In this document: piece by piece, positions 47,740-57,158 of the stretch
Layout of the letters: each line of letters starts with the position of its first letter
How positions within the stretch are numbered: position 1 is the first letter of the stretch
Assembly (NCBI RefSeq): GCF_900538055.1
Contig: NZ_UZAC03000001.1
Location: 744,001-808,000 of the forward strand
Length of the DNA: 64,000 nucleotides
Source of the DNA: Pasteuria penetrans
Lineage (GTDB): Bacteria > Bacillota > Bacilli > Thermoactinomycetales > Thermoactinomycetaceae
Direction: 5' to 3'
Program-made: the position numbers and the translations under genes
Notes under the pieces: generated by a model
Database searches by the model: none
What the model saw: the letters and a program-made list of their open reading frames with translations, nothing else
Told to the model about the DNA's origin: nothing

Positions 47740-49308
47740 TTATCTTCCTGATCTTCTTTTGAAGATAACGAACGGCCTGGGATAAATTATAAGCAGATCC
47801 TTCTCTTTGTACCCCGGTTGCTCCATTTTGTCTCGTTGTTCCGCCGTTGAATAGGACTGATCTGTGGTGCGCAGAACCCTTTCCCCCCTCTTCAGAGGTT
47901 TGGCTGCACATTGCTCGGCAAATTTACATCCCCCGCAGGTCCCCTCATGGAAGCGGGCCACTATCTTACCCTTGCCCTTCTCTCCGGGTTGGTACGTGGA
48001 TGAGTCGGGGGTCTTGCCACCAGGACACCGATGGATCTTTCCATCCTTTCCCCTCTTGAACCCGCTTACCCTTTTTTTACTGGGATTTTCCTTTCTTCCC
48101 AACATATCGGTTGGGTGTATATCGATAGTACGTTCTTTAGCCGCCTCCCTTACCTCATGGCAGTTGTACCCTCCGTCGAAATACAAGGTCTTGTTGTCCT
48201 CTGGTGCATGGTTGGATATATAGTCAACTCCAAAATCCTTATCGGAATGAAGTGCCCCTTGGGTATTCACATGGGTGAGTATACTCAATCTCTTCACCTC
48301 ATCACGAGCCTCGACAAGGTTACAAACATACCCTCTACACAATTGCTTACCCTTGATACGACACTGGGCGTCTGGATCAAAGGGGCTTTGCAGACTGCCT
48401 GATGGCGAGGTGGAACGCACCATGAGTCTCTTTTGCCCTTCCTGTTCAACTCCCTCTGTCTGCTCTCCTATCACCCTTTGCAACAGTATATGGACTGGGG
48501 CGGATTGAAACTCCTTGTACTGGTTCCCAAAGTGTTTGAGGGCTAGGCAAATCTCTAGCAGTGTTGCCCTCCGTTTCATCTTGTCCGTTGGGTGATCCGC
48601 TGGTAGAAGGAGGAGGGACCTATAAGAATGGGCCTGGGCTTCGTTCACATCGGCCATCCCGCAATCTGGTTGCAAGAAGATCTCCCATTCGGAAGGAAGA
48701 GGTAGGGCAAGTTTGGCCATCGTACGAACCGAAATCCTAATCACCAAGAAAATCAACATATTGCGGCTCAGTTTCCTGATACAGCTATCGATAAGGGTTG
48801 AATCCATCCGATAAATACTGGGATCCATGCCCACGATCCCCATCAAAAATTGGGTGAAGTCGGAGTAGAACTGTTCCTTCACATTATAGCCTTCGGTTTC
48901 CTCATAGACATTGAGGCGATTTCGACTCTCATATAGTGTTCTTTCACCCATAAGTGGTCTACCTTCTTTACCACCCAATGCCTCAAAAAGAGGGCCTTCG
49001 CGTGGAATTTGAATGATCAGCATACGGTCGCTACACCGTAAAAACTCCTTGATTATGTCGAAAATCAATGGTGTGAGTATATGTATGCATGGCCTCCCAA
49101 TGGTATTGTGGTAACCACTGTATCTCTTCCTATATAAGGATGCATATTCGGTGAAGAACAGGCCAAGGAGGATGAAAACAAATTCTATATCAGAAGGTTG
49201 ATTCGTATCCACCATGGATAATAGACGATTCTGCAAGTAAGTTTCCCTTTGTTCTATTTCCTCTGTTTCGTAGTCATTGGGTATTGTGTTACAACGTTGG
49301 GAAGCCAT
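47740..49308 (-). CDS. IS1182-like (IS4-superfamily) transposase
   Basis: DDE transposase of about 522 residues from ATG 49308 (AAGGAG and AGAGGA upstream); the frame is open to 49410. Recognisable parts: YRMDSTLIDSCIRKLSRN carrying the first Asp, SPFDPDAQCRIKGKQ, NKTLYFDGGYNCHEV with a second Asp, then a Cys cluster (CGGCKFAEQCAAKPL) and a tail. Gene order along the protein and the DPDA block fit IS1182. The frame is intact, so possibly active; terminal repeats were not identified. It separates the Cys-rich precursor locus from the second 2.9-kb element. Confidence 0.8.
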   Translation of the reverse strand: MASQRCNTIPNDYETEEIEQRETYLQNRLLSMVDTNQPSDIEFVFILLGLFFTEYASLYRKRYSGYHNTIGRPCIHILTPLIFDIIKEFLRCSDRMLIIQIPREGPLFEALGGKEGRPLMGERTLYESRNRLNVYEETEGYNVKEQFYSDFTQFLMGIVGMDPSIYRMDSTLIDSCIRKLSRNMLIFLVIRISVRTMAKLALPLPSEWEIFLQPDCGMADVNEAQAHSYRSLLLLPADHPTDKMKRRATLLEICLALKHFGNQYKEFQSAPVHILLQRVIGEQTEGVEQEGQKRLMVRSTSPSGSLQSPFDPDAQCRIKGKQLCRGYVCNLVEARDEVKRLSILTHVNTQGALHSDKDFGVDYISNHAPEDNKTLYFDGGYNCHEVREAAKERTIDIHPTDMLGRKENPSKKRVSGFKRGKDGKIHRCPGGKTPDSSTYQPGEKGKGKIVARFHEGTCGGCKFAEQCAAKPLKRGERVLRTTDQSYSTAEQRDKMEQPGYKEKDLLIIYPRPFVIFKRRSGR

Positions 49309-49639
49309 CTGTCCTCTAGTCTCCTTGTATTTTTTTATTTTGATAAGGAAGATTATACAACAAGGATAGATGGCTTTTCCATATCTCTTACCATGTTTTT
49401 TAACTAACAAGATTTAATTACCATGGTTTGATACATAATAATCTAAATAAACTGTTTATTATGAAATATCGTGCTGATCTATTCCCCGGCGATACATTGA
49501 ATGAAGGAGCAAGTACTATCAAACAAACTTACTATATTTATTAAATTTTATTATAAGTCGGGGAGGGAACCAAATTTTGGAAACCAATGCTCTGGGCGGT
49601 ACTTGTCGGATCGTTCCTTTCTGCGGTAGCACCCAAACT

Positions 49640-49895
49640 AAAAAAAGAATATTCTTACATTTATTTTCAGGAAAACCAAACTACCCTGAGTATGGGTATG
49701 ACTTCCATTTTTTTACATAGTTGCCATTTACAGTAATTTTTTATGTTTTATCATAATTTTTAAATTATTGTGTAATTTTAACTTTTATTATGTATGTCAA
49801 TGGTTATAATTCATTACGATGATATGATTTCCGAAGGATGGGGAACCCAAGAAAGTCAACCAGGGGGAGATTACAACCGAAAAAGGGATATCACC
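49640..49895 (+). mobile_element. 3'-end remnant of the 61-kb IS256-like element
   Basis: Nearly identical to 63223-63478, the non-coding tail and right terminal repeat (GGGATATCACC). Truncated at its left. It ends inside the orfA gene below. Confidence 0.75.
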
Positions 49896-50247
49896 CAATC
49901 CGATTCTGGGGGCAGAGATTCTGCTTTTTTACAAGGTCCTCCAGAATATTGATTCTGAGCTGATCCTCCTCCTTTTGTTTCTTCAACTGTTTCCTTAGCT
50001 GGTAGATCTGTTCCCTTAATTCGAGAACGGTTTTATGAGAAACATCCTGTTCACTCAGGGACACCTTCTTTGCATCATTCTCAGTTCTTTCCCAGAGATC
50101 CCCCTTCACCCCGTACTGCTTCACCCAACTCCTGACCGTTCTGGGGATGAGTCCGTGTTTATGGGCAATCTCGGACACGTTACCGTTATGTAAAGCTTCT
50201 CTAACTATTTTATTCTTTAATTCCATGTTATAGCTATTTTTCTTCAT
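49891..50247 (-). CDS. IS3-type OrfA (helix-turn-helix), C-terminus replaced
   Basis: 118 residues: DNA-binding helix-turn-helix NVSEIAHKHGLIPRTVRSWVKQYG and a leucine-zipper-like coiled coil ELREQIYQLRKQLKKQKEEDQL, as in OrfA of IS3-family elements. The last codons and stop are supplied by the inverted repeat of the IS256-like remnant, and no orfB follows, so transposition function is lost. A related fragment survives at 6450-6562. Confidence 0.7.
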   Translation of the reverse strand: MKKNSYNMELKNKIVREALHNGNVSEIAHKHGLIPRTVRSWVKQYGVKGDLWERTENDAKKVSLSEQDVSHKTVLELREQIYQLRKQLKKQKEEDQLRINILEDLVKKQNLCPQNRIG

Positions 50248-50265
50248 TTTCCCCCCATCCTTTCC

Positions 50266-53221
50266 GGGACCGTGCAGTTTCTTGTGGGGAATGCCCTATC
50301 TATGAATCTAGTCTCACCTTTTCGTAAAGCAATTGAGTAACATAATAACATTTTGTTATGACACTGTTCCTGTTTTGGTATCCCAGGGGTATTTATCTTA
50401 TATTTATAAGGTGTTTCCTTTAATCACGAATTTATTGTAAATTCAGAAAATGACGGGCTGGACAGACCGTTGCGAGATTTAGGGGTATAATGGATATTGA
50501 GATGGGCGGCGGATACCCAGTCTGATGCTGGAAGGATTGTACCACATAGGTTACCCCCAGAACTAGGCGGTGGGATTCTTGAGAAGGAATATGGTACCTC
50601 CGTTCCGTGGAAGAACTCGTCGGATGGAGGGAGTTTCCCGGGGAAAAACCGTCGTGGCGCCTTAGACGGATTTTCCCCGAAAGGTGCTAGCTAGAAATCA
50701 AGGGTATGGACATCGTCCATACAACCCTGCCCTTGTTCCGTGTATAAGAGGGGATGAAAGTCATAAGCCGTGGTGGGGAGAGGTTCTCCGTTCGAAATTT
50801 CGGACTCGTAGTCAGCAGGGATCGAAAGAAGATCCTCGACAGGCAATGGGTTGGGGTTTTCTTTTTGTTTCCCCACCCAATAGAAAGCGGTAAGCATCAA
50901 TTCCTTCATCGCTACCTCAAGACCAACGAATCCACCTTTTTTGCTATTCGTTCTCTCACGAAACAAAGCATTCAGCGATTCCGTGTAGTTCGTGGACAGT
51001 ATATAGGGCAGAAGTATGGGGTTTTGGGTTATGGATGCCGCTTGTAAGCTCAGGGAGATTTTTTTAGGACTGAGCCTTTCCCATGCTTCGCACGTCGCCT
51101 TATTTCCAAACCGATACTTCCCTGCACACTCAGACCACCGTTCTAGTGCCTGTCTCATATCCCCAGACCGTAAGACGTAAGAAGCGTCCTTAGCCATTTC
51201 CTTCTTCATACTTTTAGGAGCTGCATTCATGATGTTACGAATCGCGTGAACGTAACATCGTTGGTGAACCGTATGGTGAGGAAAATGCTTGCGTACAACT
51301 AAGGGAAAAGCCCTATGCCCATCTGTGGTAACGATACGTATATCGTTGACATTCAGGCCCCGTTCCTTTAGTTTCCCTATATGCTGATCATAGGATTCAA
51401 CATTCTCATCAGGCGAGGGGGTGATCCCTATTATATCCCGCCTCCCCTCCGCCGTGATACCCGTGCTGACTGCGATCGCCTTCGAAACATAACGACCCTC
51501 CTCCCGAATGGGAACAAAGAGGGTATCCATACCTATGGCTGTATATACTGTCGTGCTCAGATCCCTTTCGAAATATTGTATAGCATCGTTGTAATAAGGT
51601 TGCAACCACTGCGAAAGCGTTTCCGGGGGCGTCCGAAGGTTGAATCCTTCCTCCAATAGTTTACTAATTTTTCGCAAGGAGAGGCCCGGAAGATAAAGAC
51701 GATAAACGAAATCTTTGAGGGTATTCTTTGCACTCTGATAACGTGGTAACGAGTACGGTGAAAATTCCCATCTTGTCCTAGGAACCTCTAGATCTAGTTC
51801 CCCAAACAGTGTGCTATATCCGCGATGATAGACCCCATTCCCCTCATCCTGGGGATATTTCAGACAATGGAGGGTTCGATCTACACGCATGCGTAAGTTA
51901 CATAGGTCCTCGACAACGGGTTTCCAATTCTTTGGGTCGGTTAGAGGGTCTATCTCTGGGATCCATGCGTTTTTTAACAATCCAATCAGCGCCCGCACCA
52001 AAATACTACCACCGTCGTGATGGAACATGAGGCTAGTAATATCGTCCAGGGGAAGGGAATCCTTCGTCTTTTCCTTGTGGTTCGATGGACAACACAATAA
52101 TAGCAGTTTCTCAATCAGATGCCTAGATTCCTCCCACTCCTTGGGACCCCATGAGGTAATTCCCTCCTTGAGATCATCGAAAAAACGTTGAGCACGTAAG
52201 AATCGATCCCGAGTTTTTGGATCGTGCAATTGATGATATCCATCCCCTTCGGATCGTGCATTCCCCGGACCTTTATCTTTTCCGTCACGCAAAGTTATGG
52301 ATGGAGAATCCTCGATCAGTGGGTTGGGTTCCGTTTCTTGGGGGGCAGGGGACGGATTCGTACTATGTAATTTCCCAATCTCACCGGCTACCGCAGACCA
52401 TTTTGTGTCCTTATTCCCTGCTTCCATTGCCGTTGCCTTGTTGGCTAGGGCCAGCTTCTCGTTTGCCATTGCCATTGTCTCGTTGGCTAGGGCCAGCTTC
52501 TCGTTTGCCATTGCCATTGTCTCGTTGGCTAGGGCCAGCTTCTCGTTTGCTATTGCCATTATGGTCCTATCGGTTAGAATCAGTTTCTCATCTATTAAGA
52601 CATTATGGCTATGACAGAAGGGACACGTACTTTTCAGTGTTTTTCCACAATACGGGGAGTCAATGGATCGGTCGCCTATCTTCATCGAATTTCTAGCTAT
52701 CCATGACTCTTCTTTTTGGATATTGATTTTTCCTGATAATGTTGTATTATGGGTGTGGATGCTCATGTTTTCCCTCCTCTGAGTTTATTGTTTGTTGATG
52801 ATCAATATTCTATCAGAGGTAGGGGGCATGAGTCATCCCCTTTTTACATAATAACGCTTCATTCTTTTTCACTGCAGATCGTGCGATCGTGCCCTATTTG
52901 TTGATCAGATCGCTTTGTCCATGGTAATGGTAATGGAACCTTGTTCCATCTTATCCGTAATGTTGTCAACATTACGGATTTTTTGTTGTTTTTGTACGTA
53001 CCATAAACAGGATGGATCTTACTACAACACAATGTTCGTCTTCCGCGCAAGGACCTAGTAAAAATTTTATAAAAATTCATATGAAATAAGATAAATACTC
53101 CTGGGATACCAAAACAGGAACAGTGTCATAACAAAATGTTATTATGTCACTCAATTGCTTTACGAAAAGGTGAGACTAGATTCATAGATAGGGCATTCCC
53201 CACAAGAAACTGCACGGTCCC
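50266..53221 (-). mobile_element. 2.9-kb IS256/Mutator-type element with long TIRs, copy 2
   Basis: Same organisation as copy 1, same orientation, 2956 bp. Terminal repeats 50266-50401 and about 53086-53221. Contains 48 bp (50537-50584) absent from copy 1. No target duplication in the flanks. The two direct copies, 9.2 kb apart, could recombine and delete the precursor/membrane-protein locus between them. Confidence 0.88.
50691..52766 (-). CDS. Mutator/IS256-family transposase, 691 residues, copy 2
   Basis: Differs from copy 1 at only a handful of residues (for example HDGGSILVRAL against HDGGSILMRAL, and changes in the N-terminal repeat). Same DDE residues, HQRCYVHAIRN motif, Cys cluster and NEKLALANETMAMA repeats. 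Intact frame. Confidence 0.9.
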   Translation of the reverse strand: MSIHTHNTTLSGKINIQKEESWIARNSMKIGDRSIDSPYCGKTLKSTCPFCHSHNVLIDEKLILTDRTIMAIANEKLALANETMAMANEKLALANETMAMANEKLALANKATAMEAGNKDTKWSAVAGEIGKLHSTNPSPAPQETEPNPLIEDSPSITLRDGKDKGPGNARSEGDGYHQLHDPKTRDRFLRAQRFFDDLKEGITSWGPKEWEESRHLIEKLLLLCCPSNHKEKTKDSLPLDDITSLMFHHDGGSILVRALIGLLKNAWIPEIDPLTDPKNWKPVVEDLCNLRMRVDRTLHCLKYPQDEGNGVYHRGYSTLFGELDLEVPRTRWEFSPYSLPRYQSAKNTLKDFVYRLYLPGLSLRKISKLLEEGFNLRTPPETLSQWLQPYYNDAIQYFERDLSTTVYTAIGMDTLFVPIREEGRYVSKAIAVSTGITAEGRRDIIGITPSPDENVESYDQHIGKLKERGLNVNDIRIVTTDGHRAFPLVVRKHFPHHTVHQRCYVHAIRNIMNAAPKSMKKEMAKDASYVLRSGDMRQALERWSECAGKYRFGNKATCEAWERLSPKKISLSLQAASITQNPILLPYILSTNYTESLNALFRERTNSKKGGFVGLEVAMKELMLTAFYWVGKQKENPNPLPVEDLLSIPADYESEISNGEPLPTTAYDFHPLLYTEQGQGCMDDVHTLDF

Positions 53222-53772
53222 TTAATTGCGTTTAAAAATCCCGATTTCAGGCCAATTTCATCTATTTTTTATAATTTACCTACTTAATTTTAGTTAATAA
53301 ATGTTAATGAGATTTGTTTTATTATTTACGATTTGTTTTTTACAACAGATAATAAATGGGGTCATTGGTTTCGATCAAAAATTAGTGGTTGAATGATAAT
53401 CCATAAATACAAGTCTGTTTCGTTCCGAAATAGGCTGCTTTTCCCAGCGGGGCCGAGGGATGTCCGTTAGGGCATCCCAGGTGAAGGCCCCCCCGGGCTT
53501 ACCTAGCACCTACCCTTTGGATCGCTTTTTTCGGTTTTGGGTGTATCGAAAAGTTGGCTCGGGATGCACTATAAATTACATTTTGCCTACGGTTTCGGGG
53601 GCAATTTCCTACTTTGGATTACTTTCAGAAAACCGGACCTGATGAGAACGAATGGAGCTAGAGTCGGGGGTTATATGAAGCAATATCATAAAAATGGTTT
53701 ATAAATTCGGGAATCATTACGAAGAAAACGGGGCATCGGCTTGCTTTGTGTCGCACAAGACGGATGGTAGGG
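53222..53772. other. Intergenic region
   Basis: No supportable gene. Confidence 0.35.
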
Positions 53773-54789
53773 CTATTTTGCCGTGGTGGGTTGAAAATAG
53801 GGGGTTGACCCGCTTGCCTCATACAAGAGTTCGGATATACTCTGAAATGATATGCCTCTTATCCAAGAACCTTCCACTAATTTGAGATCACGATATCCCA
53901 AAATACCCGAATCGCCAATCATTTGAGTGGTAACGGCCTCGCGCAATTGAGGAATGCGTATTTTCAACCCGTTTCGTTCACGAAGGGTGAACCCATTACG
54001 AGATTTTCCAGGCATCATTTCATGGTTATACCATTGCTCAAAGCACAAACCTAGCTCTATAGCGTGCTTTAAACCGTTTGTACAAAACTCCTCTTCAATA
54101 TCATCCACCCTATGATTCGTTAGTGGGGTTCTGATGAACGTAGAGAGAAACATCCTTGTTGATTGTTTGGGATATGTAGTAATAAACTGGTGCATTCGAA
54201 CAGCCATGTCGTTATCCCCTAAACAAATTTTAGCGGCTTTTGCCAGGTGGGAAGCTATCTCACGTTCCTCCTTAGACACTGTTATGTCGTCTGATCCGTA
54301 GATTGCATCTGTAGATAATATCCTTAAGAGCTTTTGGTCTCTCTTCCAGATTACCGCTGCTCTCTCCCCCTGGGCTTTGGATCCCCCCTTCTTAGCGTTG
54401 TTTTCCTCCTTTTGTTCTTTCAATGACTCATTGTTGGGCTTTGGACACCATTTTTCAGCAATAGGGTCCTCCCCCTCTTTCGACTGTTGCTGTTCAAAAC
54501 CCTGTTTACGATCATTGGGCCGGGAGGGGGGTGCTCCCTCACGTTCGAGTTCCTCTGACAACGCGCAGAGGGATTCTCTTACTTTCCTAACCCTATCCCT
54601 TTGTTCAACAGGAGTAAGCGGGGAATTCTCTATTTCTCTTGCCTCTTCAATAATATATTTCAATTGCGTTGGATCCCCGCTGGATATGAAGTCCCCATAG
54701 CTGTACTGCAGAGGTGAAACATGAAAAAGGGGCTGGCTTGACGGGTTGTCTTTTCGGGAAATTGTGGTACAATGACGTGGAGTGCTCAT
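53773..54789 (-). CDS. Protein of unknown function (338 residues)
   Basis: ATG 54789 has a strong ribosome site, GGGGAGGAAGAA. Soluble and charged. Residues 1-140 are low complexity (SKEGEDPIAEKW, KEQKEENNAKKGGSKAQGE). Residues 145-320 look folded and helical: KRDQKLLRILSTDAIYG, EREIASHLAKAAKICLGDN, MHQFITTYPKQSTRMFLSTF, FCTNGLKHAIELGLCFEQWY, LKIRIPQLREAVTTQMIGDSG. No signal peptide. Composition is compatible with a DNA-binding or plasmid/phage-type protein, but no family is recognised and no partner gene is adjacent. Confidence 0.65.
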   Translation of the reverse strand: MSTPRHCTTISRKDNPSSQPLFHVSPLQYSYGDFISSGDPTQLKYIIEEAREIENSPLTPVEQRDRVRKVRESLCALSEELEREGAPPSRPNDRKQGFEQQQSKEGEDPIAEKWCPKPNNESLKEQKEENNAKKGGSKAQGERAAVIWKRDQKLLRILSTDAIYGSDDITVSKEEREIASHLAKAAKICLGDNDMAVRMHQFITTYPKQSTRMFLSTFIRTPLTNHRVDDIEEEFCTNGLKHAIELGLCFEQWYNHEMMPGKSRNGFTLRERNGLKIRIPQLREAVTTQMIGDSGILGYRDLKLVEGSWIRGISFQSISELLYEASGSTPYFQPTTAK

Positions 54790-55155
54790 TTCTTCCTCCC
54801 CTTTCGAAAGTATGTTTAGACTTTGGTGGGTTTGAATATCTTAGACAATAGGGTGTGAAGTATTTGGGCACTCTTTTATGTGCGATTTCTTGCGAACCAT
54901 GGTTTTTCCCATTCCCTTTACCATCATTTCGGTAATAATAGCGAGCATTTGCTACAATATACACTGTAAGATTATATTTTGCAAGACGTATTTCTATATG
55001 AATTTGGCCTCACGGATAATTGCAAAGATCTACCTTGACAAGGGTTGAATATTATGGTTTTCGTAATTTGATGTTATTTATACAAAAAAATTCTGAACTT
55101 TTACAACAAACAAACAATATCATCGTTTAATATAGATATAAAATTACTATAAACA
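54790..55155. other. Intergenic region
   Basis: Promoter region of the 338-residue gene; otherwise nothing seen. Confidence 0.35.
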
Positions 55156-55288
55156 GGTCCTGAATAGATAGATACAGGATTCGGGTTGGATTCCCAATTA
55201 ACATTTTTAAACAAATAAAACCCTGCTCCAGCAAGGAGCAGGGTTTTTGACGTACAGAGGTTCCGTACAGAAAGATCTGACCGTCCCC
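55156..55288 (+). repeat. 144-bp repeat with two hairpins, copy 2 (133 bp)
   Basis: Same ends as the copy at 43958. Here the hairpin reads AAAACCCTGCTCC..GGAGCAGGGTTTTT, i.e. changed on both arms yet still fully paired. Confidence 0.75.
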
Positions 55289-55908
55289 TATCCGGCTTAC
55301 CACCGTACCAGATTCCCCGGTGTCCTCTTAGCCCACATTCCTGATCCCCTCGGGGGAAGAATCTAGGGGATCCCGTAGGTGATGTACGGAATTCCTGAAT
55401 GTAGGTTCGATTAGATTCCGGGGGCGTCACTGTGGGTACCCCTGTTGATCCCCCGGTTTATCAAGGTCCCATGAGTATACAAGGATCTCCGAAAACAGGT
55501 GCCACTGCCTCCCTGGGTTTCGGATTCCCCGCGCAAGGGTCTGTACAATTTAGGCCCAGTCCTGATCCGGATATCGCAGCTGTTAGCGATTTCCCGCTGG
55601 TCTCTCCCTAGGTTCCACAAGGTCTGATACACCACCGGGGTATGATATGGGTGCCAGTGGAACTTCCCAATCCCCTGGGTCTAATGGAAGGGACGGAATC
55701 CCTAACACTGCAATGCAAGTGTGCAAGTGTTACCAGGCCTTTGGGAACCCCCAACAAGATTTTACAGGCCTCACAAGTACACATTATGGGGATCATCATC
55801 ATCTGAATCTGACACGATAGGGGCAATCCTTGTATCATATTCATAATTATCAAATAAAAATAACAATATAAATGCATCTATGAATATATATTAAATCATA
55901 CCCAATGA
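55289..55908. other. Probable decayed coding region
   Basis: Frame pieces on the plus strand (VYQGPMSIQGSPKTGATASLG, QFRPSPDPDIAAVSDFPL at about 55430-55610) look protein-like but are interrupted by stops and lack a start. Possibly a dead secreted Gly/Pro-rich gene. Confidence 0.3.
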
Positions 55909-56052
55909 GGCCTGAAAGGTATAGAGAAAGATAGATACAAGGGTTCGGGTTGGATTTCCAATTAACATTTTTAAACAAATAAAACCCTTCTCCTTACTGG
56001 AGCGGGTTTTTTGACGTATGGAGGTTCCGTACAGAAAGATCTGACCGTCCCC
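55909..56052 (+). repeat. 144-bp repeat with two hairpins, copy 3
   Basis: Near-identical to 43958-44101 over its full length. It abuts the IS256-like remnant that follows. Confidence 0.75.
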
Positions 56053-56458
56053 TGATTCATTCCAAAGGGTGATTGATTCCGTGTATCAAAATTTCAACTT
56101 GGAGCAGGCAAAGAAACTTAGTGGGATGGACAGTCACTCTGTGTCCGCGAGGGAGCTGCGAGAATTCACTATCCCTGCCACGTATTCCCTATCTCTACAA
56201 TAAAAATAGAATATTCCTACATTAATTTTTTCAGTAAAACCAACCCACCCCGAGTGCGGGTATGGCTTCCATTTTTTTACATACTTACCATTTACAGTAA
56301 TTTTTCTTATTTTTGTTATAATTTTTAAATTATTATGTATTTTAACTTTTATTATGTATATCAATGGTTATAATTCACTACGATTATACGATTTCTGAAG
56401 AAGGGAGAACCCAAGAAAGTCAACCAGGGGGAGATTACAACCGAAAAAGCGATATTAC
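56053..56458 (+). mobile_element. 3'-end remnant of the 61-kb IS256-like element
   Basis: Starts inside the transposase (matching the segment SFQRVIDSVYKNFNLEQAKK and onward) and runs through the tail to a mutated terminal repeat GCGATATTACC. Equivalent to 63074-63478. Older than the 49.6-kb remnant by divergence. Confidence 0.75.
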
Positions 56459-57158
56459 CCAAAATCAGATAAAATGGGTTTGTATCCTAGAGTCGATTGC
56501 CAATCATCCATCCCAGGGAATCAGGTGTTCCTGTGAGGATTCGGGAAACCTGGGACCTCCACCTAACTCATCCTTACAATCCAGAATTTAAGAAAAAACC
56601 GCCCAAGGATATTCTGGGTCCGAAGTTTGACCAGGATCCGAAATATCCCCCCAAAAAACCTGTTCAAAAGTTCACATCCCCAACAGGATGCTGCCTACTA
56701 ACGACTTCGAGTGGTTATCAACTTGTTGTGATAACCCTACGCGAGGCAGTTGATTGCGTCTGAGAATGAAGGATAGAGATGGTGCACGGTAGGATAAGGA
56801 AGACGGGGGTAAAACAATCCCTTGGACCGCCCTCCGGTATTCCCAAAATAGGTTTCCACATGGGTACTGTTGTAGCCCGCCTACACTCCGTGGGCGCAGG
56901 AGATTATGACATCGGTTGATACATCGGTTGACGAATTGGGAAAAGGATTGTCACAGGCCTAGGGGAATGAACCAGTTATGAATCATAAATATGGAAGTTG
57001 CTATATAAAAAATGGGGATTGATCCTGCTCTGCACCTCCACAGGAAAGATATTGAAATATTTGACTGTGGTGGACCAAAAACCGGGGGTTGAACCGTACC
57101 CAACAAAGGAGATAAAAATCCCCCATGCAAATTGTTCCCATCCTCATCGATGAAAAAA
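56459..57158. other. Gene-poor region with dispersed repeat copy D
   Basis: Bases 56559-56640 are a plus-strand copy of the dispersed repeat (CACCTAACTCATCCTTACAATCC..CCGCCCAAGGATATTC). A TTCA..GTTCACATCCCCAACAGGATGCT motif follows at 56665. No gene seen. Confidence 0.45.
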
